This document shows, one piece after another, positions 32,063-40,129 of a stretch of 41,548 nucleotides of DNA. The translations under genes were made by a program, and so were the position numbers. Source of the DNA: Bacillota bacterium (lineage in GTDB: Bacteria > Bacillota > Clostridia > Peptostreptococcales > Anaerovoracaceae). Numbering within the stretch: position 1 is the stretch's first letter; the number at the start of each line of letters is the position of its first letter. The notes under the pieces are model-generated. The model did no database searches and was not told the DNA's origin. It saw only the letters and a program-made list of their open reading frames with translations. The DNA is taken from positions 1 to 41,548 of the forward strand of contig JARBUO010000008.1 of NCBI GenBank assembly GCA_029239605.1. Reading direction: 5' to 3'.

Positions 32063-32089
32063 AACTTTACTCCTAGGCTTATTTTTTTT
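32049..32089 (+). terminator. Riboswitch expression-platform terminator
   Basis: AAGCCTAGGAGT (32049-32060) pairs perfectly with ACTCCTAGGCTT (32069-32080), followed by eight T. Its 5' arm includes the P1 3' strand of the aptamer, so ligand binding should prevent termination and switch the downstream gene on. Confidence 0.9.
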
Positions 32090-32158
32090 CGCTTGAAGTC
32101 ACAGGTACTTATAACAAACCGTCATATCCGTTCTAAACGGACAGAGGAGGACACCACT

Positions 32159-32887
32159 ATGTTTGCTTTATTTCTTTCGACGATATTAACAAGTGCAGCT
32201 GACAGCTTGAATCCAATCGCCATTACACAGCAGTTTGTACTTCAGGGAATGGTGCGAAAACCTCAGCACATCTGGTATTTTATCATATCCATTGCGCTCA
32301 CCAACATGGCGAGCGGATATCTGGCCTATTACGGATTGCTGAGCGTTTTAGGCGAATTTGCAGATCAATTCGTTGGCGGGCTCGGTAAGCAGTTGTTTGG
32401 ATTAGAATTGATGATTGGTGTGCTCTTTCTCTTGTTGTGCTGCTGGCTCGTACAGAATCACAGAATTCAGAAATTAAAACAGCAGCTGTCTGTGGCTTCC
32501 GCAGAAGGGGAGGCGATTTCTGAGGAAGAAACAGCGGCTCGAAAAATCAAATCTGTTACCCCTGCAGCACTGGTGGTGCTGGGGGTTGCGGCAACCATTT
32601 CAGAACTGACAACGGCGTTGCCTTATTTCGCATTTTTGGGGATTCTGTTTCAATATCACTTGTCCCTGACAGAAGTTACAATTCTGCTCACTGCATATAA
32701 TATCATCTATTCCTTACCGTTAATCATTTTATATTTTGTCTACAAAAGAGCGAGGGAACAGTTTGACAGGCTTTATCTTTGGATGAAACACCAGATGTCG
32801 AAGCTGGCGGGAGGCGTTGCACCTGCAGCAGCAGGCGGCATTGGCTGTGTTCTTCTGTTTCATTCTCTGTGGGTCTTATTAAAATAA
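32159..32887 (+). CDS. GAP-family (LysE-superfamily-like) membrane transporter under ykkC control
   Basis: The 242-residue protein starts 8 bases after AGAGGAGG. It has about six membrane segments and the ADSLNPIAI motif near residue 15, shared by GAP (Sap) and LysE/CcdA-like exporters. A charged cytoplasmic loop (about 98-130) precedes a second repeat with ATISELTTALPYFAFLG. It is the first gene after the ykkC riboswitch. Known guanidine riboswitch transporters are SMR (Gdx/EmrE) or ABC types, so this would be a different export family for guanidine or related compounds. The substrate is inferred only from the riboswitch. Confidence 0.82.
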   Translation: MFALFLSTILTSAADSLNPIAITQQFVLQGMVRKPQHIWYFIISIALTNMASGYLAYYGLLSVLGEFADQFVGGLGKQLFGLELMIGVLFLLLCCWLVQNHRIQKLKQQLSVASAEGEAISEEETAARKIKSVTPAALVVLGVAATISELTTALPYFAFLGILFQYHLSLTEVTILLTAYNIIYSLPLIILYFVYKRAREQFDRLYLWMKHQMSKLAGGVAPAAAGGIGCVLLFHSLWVLLK

Positions 32888-33043
32888 AAGGAAATTCCAG
32901 CTGCTGGATAGAAACGCGATCTTTTTATGGTATAATAATCGCAAAAAGCTTTACTATTACGACTATTATACGACTGAATGCACTGCGAGAATTTCGGCCC
33001 TAATAACGATAATTCTGGAATTCTTTTCAAAGGAGGAAGTGGT

Positions 33044-33523
33044 TTGGAGATCAGAGCATATCATTCAACAGACTGTAAAGAGATGAGCGAATTGTTTTAT
33101 GATACAGTTCACGCAGTCAATGCTGGAGATTACACCATGGATCAGTTGGATGCATGGGCAGATGGTGATATCAATCTCGATGCATGGAACCAATCGTTTC
33201 TACAACATGAAACACTAATTGCTATGGAAGACGGTAAAATTGTGGGCTTTGGGGATATTGATGAAACCGGATATTTAGATCGTCTTTTTGTTCATAAAGA
33301 TTATCAGCGAAGAGGCATTGCCAAAGCACTCTGTGATCAGCTTGAAAAGCAATACCCCCAAGTATCCGTTACGACCCATGCTTCCATTACCGCGAAGCCC
33401 TTTTTTGAAAAAAGAGGGTATCGGGTTGTAAAAGAACAACTCGTACAGCGCCGCGGGGTGTTTTTAAAAAATTATGTAATGCAAAAACAAAGATATATGG
33501 AAGAGAAAGCAAGGGAAATATGA
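33044..33523 (+). CDS. GNAT-family N-acetyltransferase, TTG start
   Basis: The 159-residue acetyltransferase has the acetyl-CoA loop YQRRGIAKAL (Q/RxxGxG/A) near residue 88 and the usual order of strands (LIAMEDGKIVGFGDI, LDRLFVHKDYQ, KPFFEKRGYRVVKEQ). The start is TTG at 33044, seven bases after AGGAGG; upstream in-frame sequence lacks a site. The acceptor substrate is unknown. It follows the riboswitch-controlled transporter by 156 bases without a clear terminator and overlaps the next gene as ATGA. Confidence 0.9.
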   Translation: MEIRAYHSTDCKEMSELFYDTVHAVNAGDYTMDQLDAWADGDINLDAWNQSFLQHETLIAMEDGKIVGFGDIDETGYLDRLFVHKDYQRRGIAKALCDQLEKQYPQVSVTTHASITAKPFFEKRGYRVVKEQLVQRRGVFLKNYVMQKQRYMEEKAREI

Positions 33524-33816
33524 AAAAAAAGATTGCGCTACTATTTCTAATCGGTGTATTTCTGATGGCAGTATTGACGGGCTGCATCCCAGGAGATGGA
33601 ACTTATTCACCGGATCAACCTGCCGGTTTTTTCTGGGGAGTCTGGCATGGCTGGATTGCACCAATCTCATTGATTATTGGTCTCTTTAAAGATGGCATAA
33701 GGGTTTACGAACCGATGAATACCGGCTGGTGGTACGATTTCGGTTTTTATATTGCTGTAATCAGCGGCTTTGGTGGTTTGTCTCTTTCACGTAAAAAGAA
33801 CGCCAAAAAAGACTAG
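33520..33816 (+). CDS. Small lipoprotein-like membrane protein, unknown function
   Basis: The 98-residue protein has an N-terminal hydrophobic segment ending in VLTGC, a lipobox with Cys22, then PGDGTYSPDQPAGFFWGVWHGWIAPISLIIGLF and a second hydrophobic stretch YDFGFYIAVISGFGGLSL with a basic tail. Such short proteins are widespread, but I know no function. Its ATG overlaps the GNAT stop, so it is translationally coupled. It could instead be a two- or three-pass membrane protein rather than a lipoprotein. Confidence 0.75.
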   Translation: MKKKIALLFLIGVFLMAVLTGCIPGDGTYSPDQPAGFFWGVWHGWIAPISLIIGLFKDGIRVYEPMNTGWWYDFGFYIAVISGFGGLSLSRKKNAKKD

Positions 33817-33839
33817 TGCCTTGGCAGATATATAAAAAA

Positions 33840-33855
33840 TTTAGGCAAGCCTAAA
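33840..33855. promoter_or_regulatory. DtxR-like palindrome
   Basis: TTTAGGC-AA-GCCTAAA is a perfect palindrome with 7-base arms. It resembles the TTAGG-CCTAA core of DtxR/IdeR metal-repressor sites. It lies 31 bases upstream of the -35 of the second csoR gene; its two-base loop makes a terminator unlikely. Confidence 0.35.
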
Positions 33856-33885
33856 ACCAAAGTTTAAGTCGGTCAAGTAGCACAG

Positions 33886-33936
33886 TTGATTGCGGTCATG
33901 CCATATGGTATACTGATTCTATACCCATAGGGGTAT
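33886..33936 (+). promoter_or_regulatory. Promoter and CsoR operator of the second csoR gene
   Basis: TTGATT (33886-33891) and TATACT (33909-33914) are 17 bases apart. The operator ATACCC-ATAG-GGGTAT (33921-33936) covers the predicted start of transcription. It matches the two sites at the ATPase promoter. Confidence 0.85.
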
Positions 33937-33962
33937 CGAAAATCCAGAAAGAGGGTGGTAGA

Positions 33963-34238
33963 ATGCGTCAATGTATGGATGCTGACAATTTACACAGACG
34001 ATTGAATAAAATCATGGGGCAGCTTAGAGCCATTGATAAAATGGTTGATGAAGATGTGCCCTGCGAGGATGTTCTTATACAGCTGAATGCAGCAAAAGGA
34101 GCGCTCCATAAGGTTGGTCAGGTGATCCTGGAGGGGCATTTGAACCATTGTGTCAGGGAGGGCATAGAGCATGGTGATGCAGACAGAACCATCTCAGAAT
34201 TTGCCAAAGCAGTGGAACATTTTTCCAGAATGACATAA
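33963..34238 (+). CDS. csoR: CsoR-type copper-sensing (metal-sensitive) repressor
   Basis: The 91-residue DUF156 repressor has Cys36-type ligand in VPCEDVLIQLNA, and His plus Cys four residues apart in GHLNHCVREGI, the Cys-His-Cys set of Cu(I)-sensing CsoR. The persulfide sensor CstR lacks this histidine. Operators of the ATACCC/GGGTAT type flank its own promoter and occur twice before the P-type ATPase gene that follows, so it should repress both and release on metal binding. GAGGGTGG precedes the ATG. Confidence 0.9.
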   Translation: MRQCMDADNLHRRLNKIMGQLRAIDKMVDEDVPCEDVLIQLNAAKGALHKVGQVILEGHLNHCVREGIEHGDADRTISEFAKAVEHFSRMT

Positions 34239-34258
34239 GAATATCGTCAAAACTAAGT

Positions 34259-34287
34259 CGGTTATCCTCGGGTAGCCGTCTTTTTTT
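34259..34287 (+). terminator. Terminator of csoR
   Basis: The stem of about 8 bp at 34259-34278 includes two G-U pairs and a CTCG loop, and is followed by TCTTTTTTT. The T-run ends one base before the -35 of the ATPase promoter. Confidence 0.75.
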
Positions 34288-34288
34288 A

Positions 34289-34348
34289 TTGACAGAGCAT
34301 ACCCCCAGGGGTATAATTTTTGTAAGATACATATACCCCTATGGGTAT
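34289..34348 (+). promoter_or_regulatory. ATPase promoter with two CsoR operators
   Basis: TTGACA (34289-34294) and TATAAT (34312-34317) are perfect hexamers 17 bases apart. Operator ATACCCC-CA-GGGGTAT (34299-34314) fills the spacer and enters the -10. A second, ATACCC-CTAT-GGGTAT (34333-34348), lies just downstream of the predicted start. This arrangement should give tight metal-released repression. Confidence 0.9.
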
Positions 34349-34368
34349 GCGAGAAAGGAATAATAAAA

Positions 34369-36225
34369 ATGATCGAATTAATTCAGAATGAAGAAAAGCG
34401 GACGCCGCTGTTTCTTGGAATATCCTTTGTAGCTGTTATCATCAGCCTCTTTGATCTCGGACAGATGCCGATTGATTTGGCTTGGGTTGCAATCCTGCTT
34501 TGTGGAATTCCGATTGTGAAAGGTGCGATAATCGGTCTTGTTACGGAATTTGACATCAAAGCCGACGTGCTGGTTTCTATTGCACTGATCGCATCGGTTA
34601 TCATTGGAGAAGTCTTTGCCGCAGGCGAAATTGCACTTATCATGGCACTGGGAGCTTATCTGGAAGAGAGAACAGTAGCGAAAGCCAGAGCCGGAATTGA
34701 AAGGCTCGTTAACCTGACTCCTGATACTGCGAGGGTGGTTCGCAGCGGGGAAGAAGTCATCCTTCCTGCAGAACAAATTCAACTCGGTGATACCTTAAGA
34801 GTTCTCGCGGGGGAAACCATTGCGGTAGACGGTGTAATTACAAAGGGACAGACCTCAATCGATCAGTCTGTTATGACGGGTGAGCCGCTTCCTGTTGACA
34901 AAAGCGAGGGAGATGAAGTGTCCAGCGGTACAGTAAATCAATTCGGAACTTTTGAAATGAGAGCCTTAAAGGTAGGGGAGGATAGTTCCCTTCAAAGAAT
35001 GATACGCCTTGTGGAATCTGCGGATGCGGGAAAAGCAAAAATCGTAGGGCTTGCAGATCGTTGGGCTACCTGGATTGTGGTGCTGGCATTACTGACAGCA
35101 GTTGGTACTTTTATCATGACTGGGGAGATCATACGAGCCGTAACAATACTTGTCGTTTTCTGCCCCTGCGCATTGGTTCTTGCAACCCCCACAGCCATTA
35201 TGGCTTCCATCGGTAATGCAACGAAATACGGCATCTTAGTCAGACAGGGAGATGCCCTGGAACGGCTTGCGACTGTAAAGCGAATCGCTTTTGACAAAAC
35301 CGGAACCCTGACCTATGGTCATCCTGCCGTTACGAAAATTTGCAGCTTTTCACAAGATTATTCGGATGAGAAATTGCTTGATTTCGTGGCCTCGGCGGAA
35401 GCCCATTCGGAGCATCCGCTTGGAAAAGCGATAGTCTCTTTCTACAAGCAGAAGCGGGGGAAAAGTCCGTCAGAACCCGATGGATTTCAGATGATTGCAG
35501 GCAGAGGTGTTTTTTCAGAAATCGCAGGGAAGAAAATCTATGCCGGTAATGAAGCGTTACTTTCTGAGAACCGCATCACATTAACTGCTACACTATTTCA
35601 AGCGGCTCAAGTGGAACGGGCAGACGGAGCCACGGTTATTTTTATCGGTATTGATGGAGCTGCCGCTGGGTATGTCGTGCTCTCTGATACTTTGAGACCC
35701 GATGCAGCCATCACGGTACGGGAAATCCATGATGCGGGCATTAAAACGGTATTGCTTACAGGGGATGCACCTCAGGCCGCAGCTCATATGGCTGGTATCG
35801 CAGGAATCAACGATCTTCATTCAAACCTGTTACCAGCGGATAAGCTCAATGCAATTGGCAGCTTTGCTTCCAGAGGAGAGGCCGTCTGCATGGTAGGTGA
35901 CGGAATAAATGATGCTCCTGCACTGAAGGCAGCTCAAGTCGGAATTGCAATGGGAGGCATTGGAAGCGACATTGCCATCGATGCAGCGGATATTGTACTG
36001 GTGGGGGACGACATCAAAGAAATTCCTCATCTGCTGCGCCTGGCTAAGAAAACAGCAAAAACGATCCATATCAACCTGGCTGCGTCTATGTTGTTGAATT
36101 TTGCGGCTATTGCACTTGCAATCCCAGGAATATTAAATCCTGTACTGGGTGCCCTGGTACATAACGTAGGATCTGTTGCCGTTATTCTGAATTCTTCCAT
36201 GCTTCTGAATTGGAGGAAGCACTAA
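34369..36225 (+). CDS. Heavy-metal translocating P1B-type ATPase
   Basis: The 618-residue ATPase has actuator TGEP, the transmembrane CPC metal motif (VVFCPCALVLATP), phosphorylation site DKTGTLT, the SEHPLG motif of the P1B class, and hinge GDGIND. There is no N-terminal metal-binding HMA domain. The last helix has HNVGSVAVILNSSMLL. This is neither the MxxSS of Cu(I) pumps nor the Asp-containing motif of typical Zn/Cd pumps, so the metal is uncertain although CsoR control suggests copper. It would export metal from the cytoplasm. GAAAGGA precedes the ATG. Confidence 0.93.
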   Translation: MIELIQNEEKRTPLFLGISFVAVIISLFDLGQMPIDLAWVAILLCGIPIVKGAIIGLVTEFDIKADVLVSIALIASVIIGEVFAAGEIALIMALGAYLEERTVAKARAGIERLVNLTPDTARVVRSGEEVILPAEQIQLGDTLRVLAGETIAVDGVITKGQTSIDQSVMTGEPLPVDKSEGDEVSSGTVNQFGTFEMRALKVGEDSSLQRMIRLVESADAGKAKIVGLADRWATWIVVLALLTAVGTFIMTGEIIRAVTILVVFCPCALVLATPTAIMASIGNATKYGILVRQGDALERLATVKRIAFDKTGTLTYGHPAVTKICSFSQDYSDEKLLDFVASAEAHSEHPLGKAIVSFYKQKRGKSPSEPDGFQMIAGRGVFSEIAGKKIYAGNEALLSENRITLTATLFQAAQVERADGATVIFIGIDGAAAGYVVLSDTLRPDAAITVREIHDAGIKTVLLTGDAPQAAAHMAGIAGINDLHSNLLPADKLNAIGSFASRGEAVCMVGDGINDAPALKAAQVGIAMGGIGSDIAIDAADIVLVGDDIKEIPHLLRLAKKTAKTIHINLAASMLLNFAAIALAIPGILNPVLGALVHNVGSVAVILNSSMLLNWRKH

Positions 36226-36234
36226 AATGAAATC

Positions 36235-36268
36235 ATGAACGGGAATGTGAATCAACATTCCCGTTCAT
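36235..36268 (+). terminator. Long hairpin after the ATPase gene
   Basis: ATGAACGGGAATGT (36235-36248) pairs perfectly with ACATTCCCGTTCAT (36255-36268) over a 6-base loop. There is no T-tract, so termination efficiency is uncertain. Confidence 0.5.
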
Positions 36269-36373
36269 TGCAATATGTCTTAATTACGTTATTTAATTTT
36301 TTCCCTTCTTTCCGTTTGCTCCTTACTTTTTTCTATGTCATAATTGCTATAGTATTATTTTAATAGTGCACTG

Positions 36374-36391
36374 GATAGTATAAGTACTATC
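36374..36391 (+). promoter_or_regulatory. Inverted repeat, candidate HxlR operator
   Basis: GATAGTA-TAAG-TACTATC is a perfect inverted repeat with 7-base arms, 45 bases before the HxlR start codon. HxlR-type regulators commonly bind such AT-rich palindromes near their own genes. Confidence 0.55.
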
Positions 36392-36436
36392 TTATTGAAT
36401 ACTGTTAATTCCACAAAGCGAAAGGCAAGAGAATCT

Positions 36437-36826
36437 ATGAAAAAAGAATTTGATATGGAGAACTGTAACTTAAAACAGAAAGAGTTGTATGGAAAGTGTC
36501 CTTATGTAACCTCACAGAAAATCCTGACAGGGAAGTGGGCACTGTTGATTCTATACCATCTTAGTGAGGGGCCCGTACGGTTTAACGAACTGCAGAGAAG
36601 GCTGCCGGTTCTGACCCAGGCTACCCTTTCGAAGCAGTTAAAAAACCTTGAGGAATTTGGTCTGATTCATCGTACCGAATATCCGCAAATTCCTCCTAAG
36701 GTGGAATACAGTCTGAGTGAAATCGGATACAAATTCCAGCCCGTCCTTGACAGCCTGGAAATTTGGGGAAGCGAATACATTGAATATATGAAAAAGGGCA
36801 GAGTGAGCAAGGGGGGAGAAGAGTAG
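36437..36826 (+). CDS. HxlR-family winged-helix transcriptional regulator
   Basis: The 129-residue protein has the HxlR domain: CPYVTSQKILTGKWALLILYHL, then FNELQRRLPVLTQATLSKQLKNLEEFGLI and EYSLSEIGYKF, read as separate conserved segments. Cys10 and Cys20 lie near the start, and the latter is the conserved Cys of redox-sensing members such as HypR and YodB. The start at 36437 is preferred, though its ribosome site is weak. The target gene is not obvious, because both neighbours are on other units; autoregulation through the palindrome at 36374 is likely. Confidence 0.88.
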   Translation: MKKEFDMENCNLKQKELYGKCPYVTSQKILTGKWALLILYHLSEGPVRFNELQRRLPVLTQATLSKQLKNLEEFGLIHRTEYPQIPPKVEYSLSEIGYKFQPVLDSLEIWGSEYIEYMKKGRVSKGGEE

Positions 36827-36889
36827 ATATACTTTCCAGTTTTTTATTCCCTTTCCCTTTTTCCTTTCTGCTCCTTCTGGCGGCATCAA

Positions 36890-37282
36890 TCAGTCCTGCC
36901 TTCTATAAATGAATTTCTCGTAGAGATAGTACGCAAGCTGTACGATCAGACCTGTTATCAACCCCAGGATTACCCAGAAAAATAAGGATATCAACCCTGC
37001 AAGATCTCCCCAGCCGCTCTGATCTGCAAGAAAGGCACGGTACATGGATATAAATCCCACCAGAAGCCCTGCTAAGAAGAACCCAAATGAGATTTTAGGC
37101 CGGAAAAGGTACAGCATGGAGGATATCACTCCAACCAGCAAGGAAAACCCCGCATAAGCGAGAATATTATTCAATGAAATACGATGATCCAGCGTAAATC
37201 GGACGCCGATATACAGCAATAAAAACGATAAGATAGATACGGCTATTAAACTCAATGTTCTGTTTCTGGTTTCTTTACTCAT
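36890..37282 (-). CDS. Small four-helix membrane protein, unknown function
   Basis: The 130-residue protein starts at 37282 behind GAGGGGGA. It has four hydrophobic segments (LSLIAVSILSFLLLYIGV, ILAYAGFSLLVGVISSM, FGFFLAGLLVGFISM, and AGLISLFFWVILGLITGLIV in shorter parts) and charged ends. I do not recognise a family. It converges with the HxlR gene and is divergent from the DUF3298 gene. Confidence 0.75.
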   Translation of the reverse strand: MSKETRNRTLSLIAVSILSFLLLYIGVRFTLDHRISLNNILAYAGFSLLVGVISSMLYLFRPKISFGFFLAGLLVGFISMYRAFLADQSGWGDLAGLISLFFWVILGLITGLIVQLAYYLYEKFIYRRQD

Positions 37283-37461
37283 AACGCATCCCCCTCTGTA
37301 CTCTTCATAGTTTGAAGTACACACGAAACCTTTTAATAATTTATACCTGTTTTTCCTATTATGAATCGAATCAAGGCATCTCATTCCGAACTTTCTTTGC
37401 CAGGCTCTCCGTCACACATAAGTTTCCTCCGCCATACTCTGTCAGTGAGGAGGCGATACTT

Positions 37462-38118
37462 ATGAATTGCGAGCCAGTAACGGTTGAAACTTTAACTCTG
37501 GAATGTACGATGAAATACAAGGCTGTGCCCGTGCTGAACTATAAGATTGAATATCCCAGGTTCAGCCATAGTGAATATCAGAATGCACTTGACCAGATGA
37601 ATTGCTGGTATCAGTGCCGGGCGGCGGATTTGCAGAAAGAATTTGAGACACAAAATTATCGGGATGCTTCGGAACAATATGACTTTTCACAGAAGAACAA
37701 TTATCCATTTCCTATGCATGAGGCTATGGTAGTATTCAAAATTACTTATAATCAGGAGTGCTGTCTCAGCTTGTATCAGGACGAATACATTTTCAGCGGC
37801 GGGGCACACGGCAACACGGTGCGCACGTCTGAAACCTGGAACGTCATGACAGGCTGCCTGTATACTCTCTATGGAAACAGAAGCGATGCAGATCAATTGC
37901 AAAAGAACATACTCGATCAGATTGATGCACAAATCAAAGCACATATCACAAAGGGAGAAAACTGGTATTTCGATGACTACTCCAAACTTGTCGCAGAGAC
38001 ATTTAATCCCAAGAGCTTCTATGTTACGCCGGAAGGGATTATGATTTACTTTCAGCAGTATGATATCGCGCCCTATTCCAGTGGCATTCAGGAGTTTGTT
38101 GTGAGAACTGATCGCTGA
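37462..38118 (+). CDS. DUF3298-domain protein
   Basis: The 218-residue protein starts behind GAGGAGG. It shows the DUF4163/DUF3298 pattern: VPVLNYKIEYPRFS at the start, then FKITYNQECCLSLYQDEYIFSGGAHGNT split across the domain boundary, and a C-terminal TPEGIMIYFQQYDIAPYSSG. The same domains form the sensor part of anti-sigma factor RsiV and lysozyme-binding proteins. No signal peptide or membrane anchor is visible, which is unusual for this domain. The function is unknown. Confidence 0.85.
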   Translation: MNCEPVTVETLTLECTMKYKAVPVLNYKIEYPRFSHSEYQNALDQMNCWYQCRAADLQKEFETQNYRDASEQYDFSQKNNYPFPMHEAMVVFKITYNQECCLSLYQDEYIFSGGAHGNTVRTSETWNVMTGCLYTLYGNRSDADQLQKNILDQIDAQIKAHITKGENWYFDDYSKLVAETFNPKSFYVTPEGIMIYFQQYDIAPYSSGIQEFVVRTDR

Positions 38119-38223
38119 TGTTAGGTCATGTTGTTATGCGCAGAGATCATCGATAGAACAGATGATATAATAGGTATAACAGAGGGTGAACTTGATTTGT
38201 CCCTGTGACGAAGAAAAGAAAAG

Positions 38224-38250
38224 GGAAGCTGAATAACCAGCTTCCTTTAA
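38224..38250. terminator. Bidirectional terminator between DUF3298 and hemerythrin genes
   Basis: GGAAGCTG-AATAAC-CAGCTTCC (38224-38245) is a perfect 8-bp stem. TTTAATTAT follows on the plus strand and CCTTTTCTTTTCTT on the minus strand, so it serves both convergent genes. Confidence 0.75.
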
Positions 38251-38291
38251 TTATCACTTTAGAGGTTGAGCACGCAGAGCGCGCAAAAACC

Positions 38292-38696
38292 TTATTTTGC
38301 AGATTTAACAAATGCACCGATTTTTTTGTCTTCGTTGGAGATATGCTTAACCAGCCAATCGACAACCATCTGATTGGCATTCAAGACGACAAGGATATTT
38401 CCGCCGGATTCATTGAATTCCTTTTTTAAATTTGCAAGCTGGCCGATGAAGGCGGTATGTAAGGTTTTCTGCCGGTCGTACTCCGGATAATTTATGCTGA
38501 GCATATATTTTTCTTCATCACTGAAATGTTTCTTGGTGTAATCGTCCAGGAAATCGAGCATCTGGCCGACAAACTCCTTTGCCTGTCCCTTTTTTCCTGC
38601 TTCAAATAACTTATCTGCTTTGTCAAACCACGTTCTGTGCTGTTCATCGATAAGACCGACGCCTACCGATAAATCTTCAGTCCAACTCAACGCCAT
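38292..38696 (-). CDS. Bacteriohemerythrin
   Basis: The 134-residue four-helix protein has the diiron ligand pattern of hemerythrin: LIDEQHRTWFD, HFSDEEKYM, LHTAF and WLVKHISNEDK, providing five histidines plus Glu and Asp. It binds O2 reversibly and in anaerobes is linked to oxygen scavenging or sensing. AAAGGTGG precedes the ATG. Its promoter carries a near-consensus -10/-35 pair with an inverted repeat in the spacer, so expression is probably repressor-controlled. Confidence 0.94.
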   Translation of the reverse strand: MALSWTEDLSVGVGLIDEQHRTWFDKADKLFEAGKKGQAKEFVGQMLDFLDDYTKKHFSDEEKYMLSINYPEYDRQKTLHTAFIGQLANLKKEFNESGGNILVVLNANQMVVDWLVKHISNEDKKIGAFVKSAK

Positions 38697-38738
38697 ATTG
38701 TATCCACCTTTCTTTGTATGATTTAACTTGTTTTTTCT

Positions 38739-38767
38739 ATTATAATACCCTCAAGGTATTAAGACAA
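38739..38767 (-). promoter_or_regulatory. Hemerythrin promoter with operator
   Basis: On the minus strand TTGTCT (38767-38762) and TATAAT (38744-38739) are 17 bases apart. TAATACC-CTCAA-GGTATTA (38743-38761), a perfect 7-base inverted repeat, fills the spacer. Confidence 0.75.
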
Positions 38768-38996
38768 TCGACAAAATTTTATTATTTTCGCAGGATAACA
38801 TTTTTTGTATCATTTCAGTAGTCGAAAATTTTCTTGTAATGCGTTATAATAATATAGAAGAAAAACATACAACAACTGACGGGAAAAAACCGAAATTGAC
38901 AGGGGGCTATCCTAAAGCGCTTTTTCGTAAATCGGTCAGACAATATAACATTGAAATACTCACGAAAAATAAAGAATAAAAGGAAACGAGGTAATT
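38768..38996. other. Intergenic region before mnmA
   Basis: No gene is seen. TATAAT at 38845-38850 with TCGAAA 17 bases upstream (38822-38827) is a plausible but weak promoter for mnmA. Downstream the leader has short complementary pieces (ACCGA/TCGGT) but no recognised riboswitch. Confidence 0.4.
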
Positions 38997-40073
38997 ATGT
39001 CAAGGGTTTTAATCGCTATGAGCGGTGGTGTCGACAGCTCCGTTGCGGCTGTGCTGCTTATGGAACAAGGATATGATGTAGCGGGAGCTACCTTTAAATT
39101 ATTTGAAAATGAGGACATCGGTATCGAACGTACAAAGACTTGCTGTTCTCTTGATGATGTGCTGGACGCGAAAAGCGTTGCGGATAAGCTGGGCTTTCGT
39201 CATGATGTGTATAATTTTGGACTTCAGTTTGAAAGGGACGTTGTGATTCCATTCGCTGAGAGTTATAAAAACGGGGAAACACCCAACCCCTGTATTGAAT
39301 GCAACAGAAGTATAAAGTTTGAAAAGTTTCTTGAGCGGGCGATGCTTTTGGAATATGATTTTATCGCAACGGGTCATTATGCGAGGATTGAGAAGGATGA
39401 GAACACCGGTAGATATTTATTGAAAAAAGGCATGGACCCTTCAAAGGATCAAAGCTATGCTCTCTATACCATGTCACAGGAGGAACTTTCCAGAACGCTG
39501 TTTCCGCTGGGGAACCTAAGGAAAACAGAGATCAGATCCATTGCTGAGGAAAGAGGTTTTGTCAATGCGCAAAAACCTGACAGTCAGGACATCTGCTTTG
39601 TAAAAGACGGTGACTATGCAGGATTCCTTAGGCGTACTCTGGGTGTAAGCGTAGAAGAGGGAGAATTTGTAGATACGGAAGGAAATTTCCTTGGCAAGCA
39701 CAGCGGAATTATTCATTATACGATAGGGCAGAGAAAAGGACTGGGTAAAACCTTTGGCAAGCCAATGTATGTCGTCAGTATAGACAGTGCCACCAATCGA
39801 GTTATGCTTGGATCAAATGAGGACTTGTATGTGGACAGCCTTGTAGCAGGAAATGTAAACCTGATTTCCGTGGCAGAGCTCCGGGAACCCATGGAAGTAA
39901 CGGTTAAAACAAGATATAAGCAGGCGGAGGTTCCAGCGATCCTTTCTCCAGCAGATGACGGCAAGGTCTTTGTTCAATTTAAAGAAAAACAAAGAGCGGT
40001 AACTCCTGGACAGGCTGCGGTATTCTATAACGGCGATGTGGTTGTAGGGGGAGGTAAGATTTTAAAGCGGTAA
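38997..40073 (+). CDS. mnmA: tRNA-specific 2-thiouridylase MnmA
   Basis: MnmA activates U34 of Lys, Glu and Gln tRNAs and inserts sulfur. The 358-residue protein has the PP-loop SGGVDSS (residues 9-15), the first catalytic cysteine in NPCIECNRSIKF (about 98-101), the tRNA-binding GHYARI, and the second cysteine in DSQDICFVKDGDY (about 200), followed by the beta-barrel C-terminal domain with HYTIGQRKGLG. The length and motifs are normal. AACGAGG precedes the ATG. It is convergent with yajC. Confidence 0.97.
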   Translation: MSRVLIAMSGGVDSSVAAVLLMEQGYDVAGATFKLFENEDIGIERTKTCCSLDDVLDAKSVADKLGFRHDVYNFGLQFERDVVIPFAESYKNGETPNPCIECNRSIKFEKFLERAMLLEYDFIATGHYARIEKDENTGRYLLKKGMDPSKDQSYALYTMSQEELSRTLFPLGNLRKTEIRSIAEERGFVNAQKPDSQDICFVKDGDYAGFLRRTLGVSVEEGEFVDTEGNFLGKHSGIIHYTIGQRKGLGKTFGKPMYVVSIDSATNRVMLGSNEDLYVDSLVAGNVNLISVAELREPMEVTVKTRYKQAEVPAILSPADDGKVFVQFKEKQRAVTPGQAAVFYNGDVVVGGGKILKR

Positions 40074-40129
40074 CTGGAAGTGGCTTTTTCTTTATTTTTA
40101 ACCCAATGGGGTTTTTGCACAGAAAAGAA

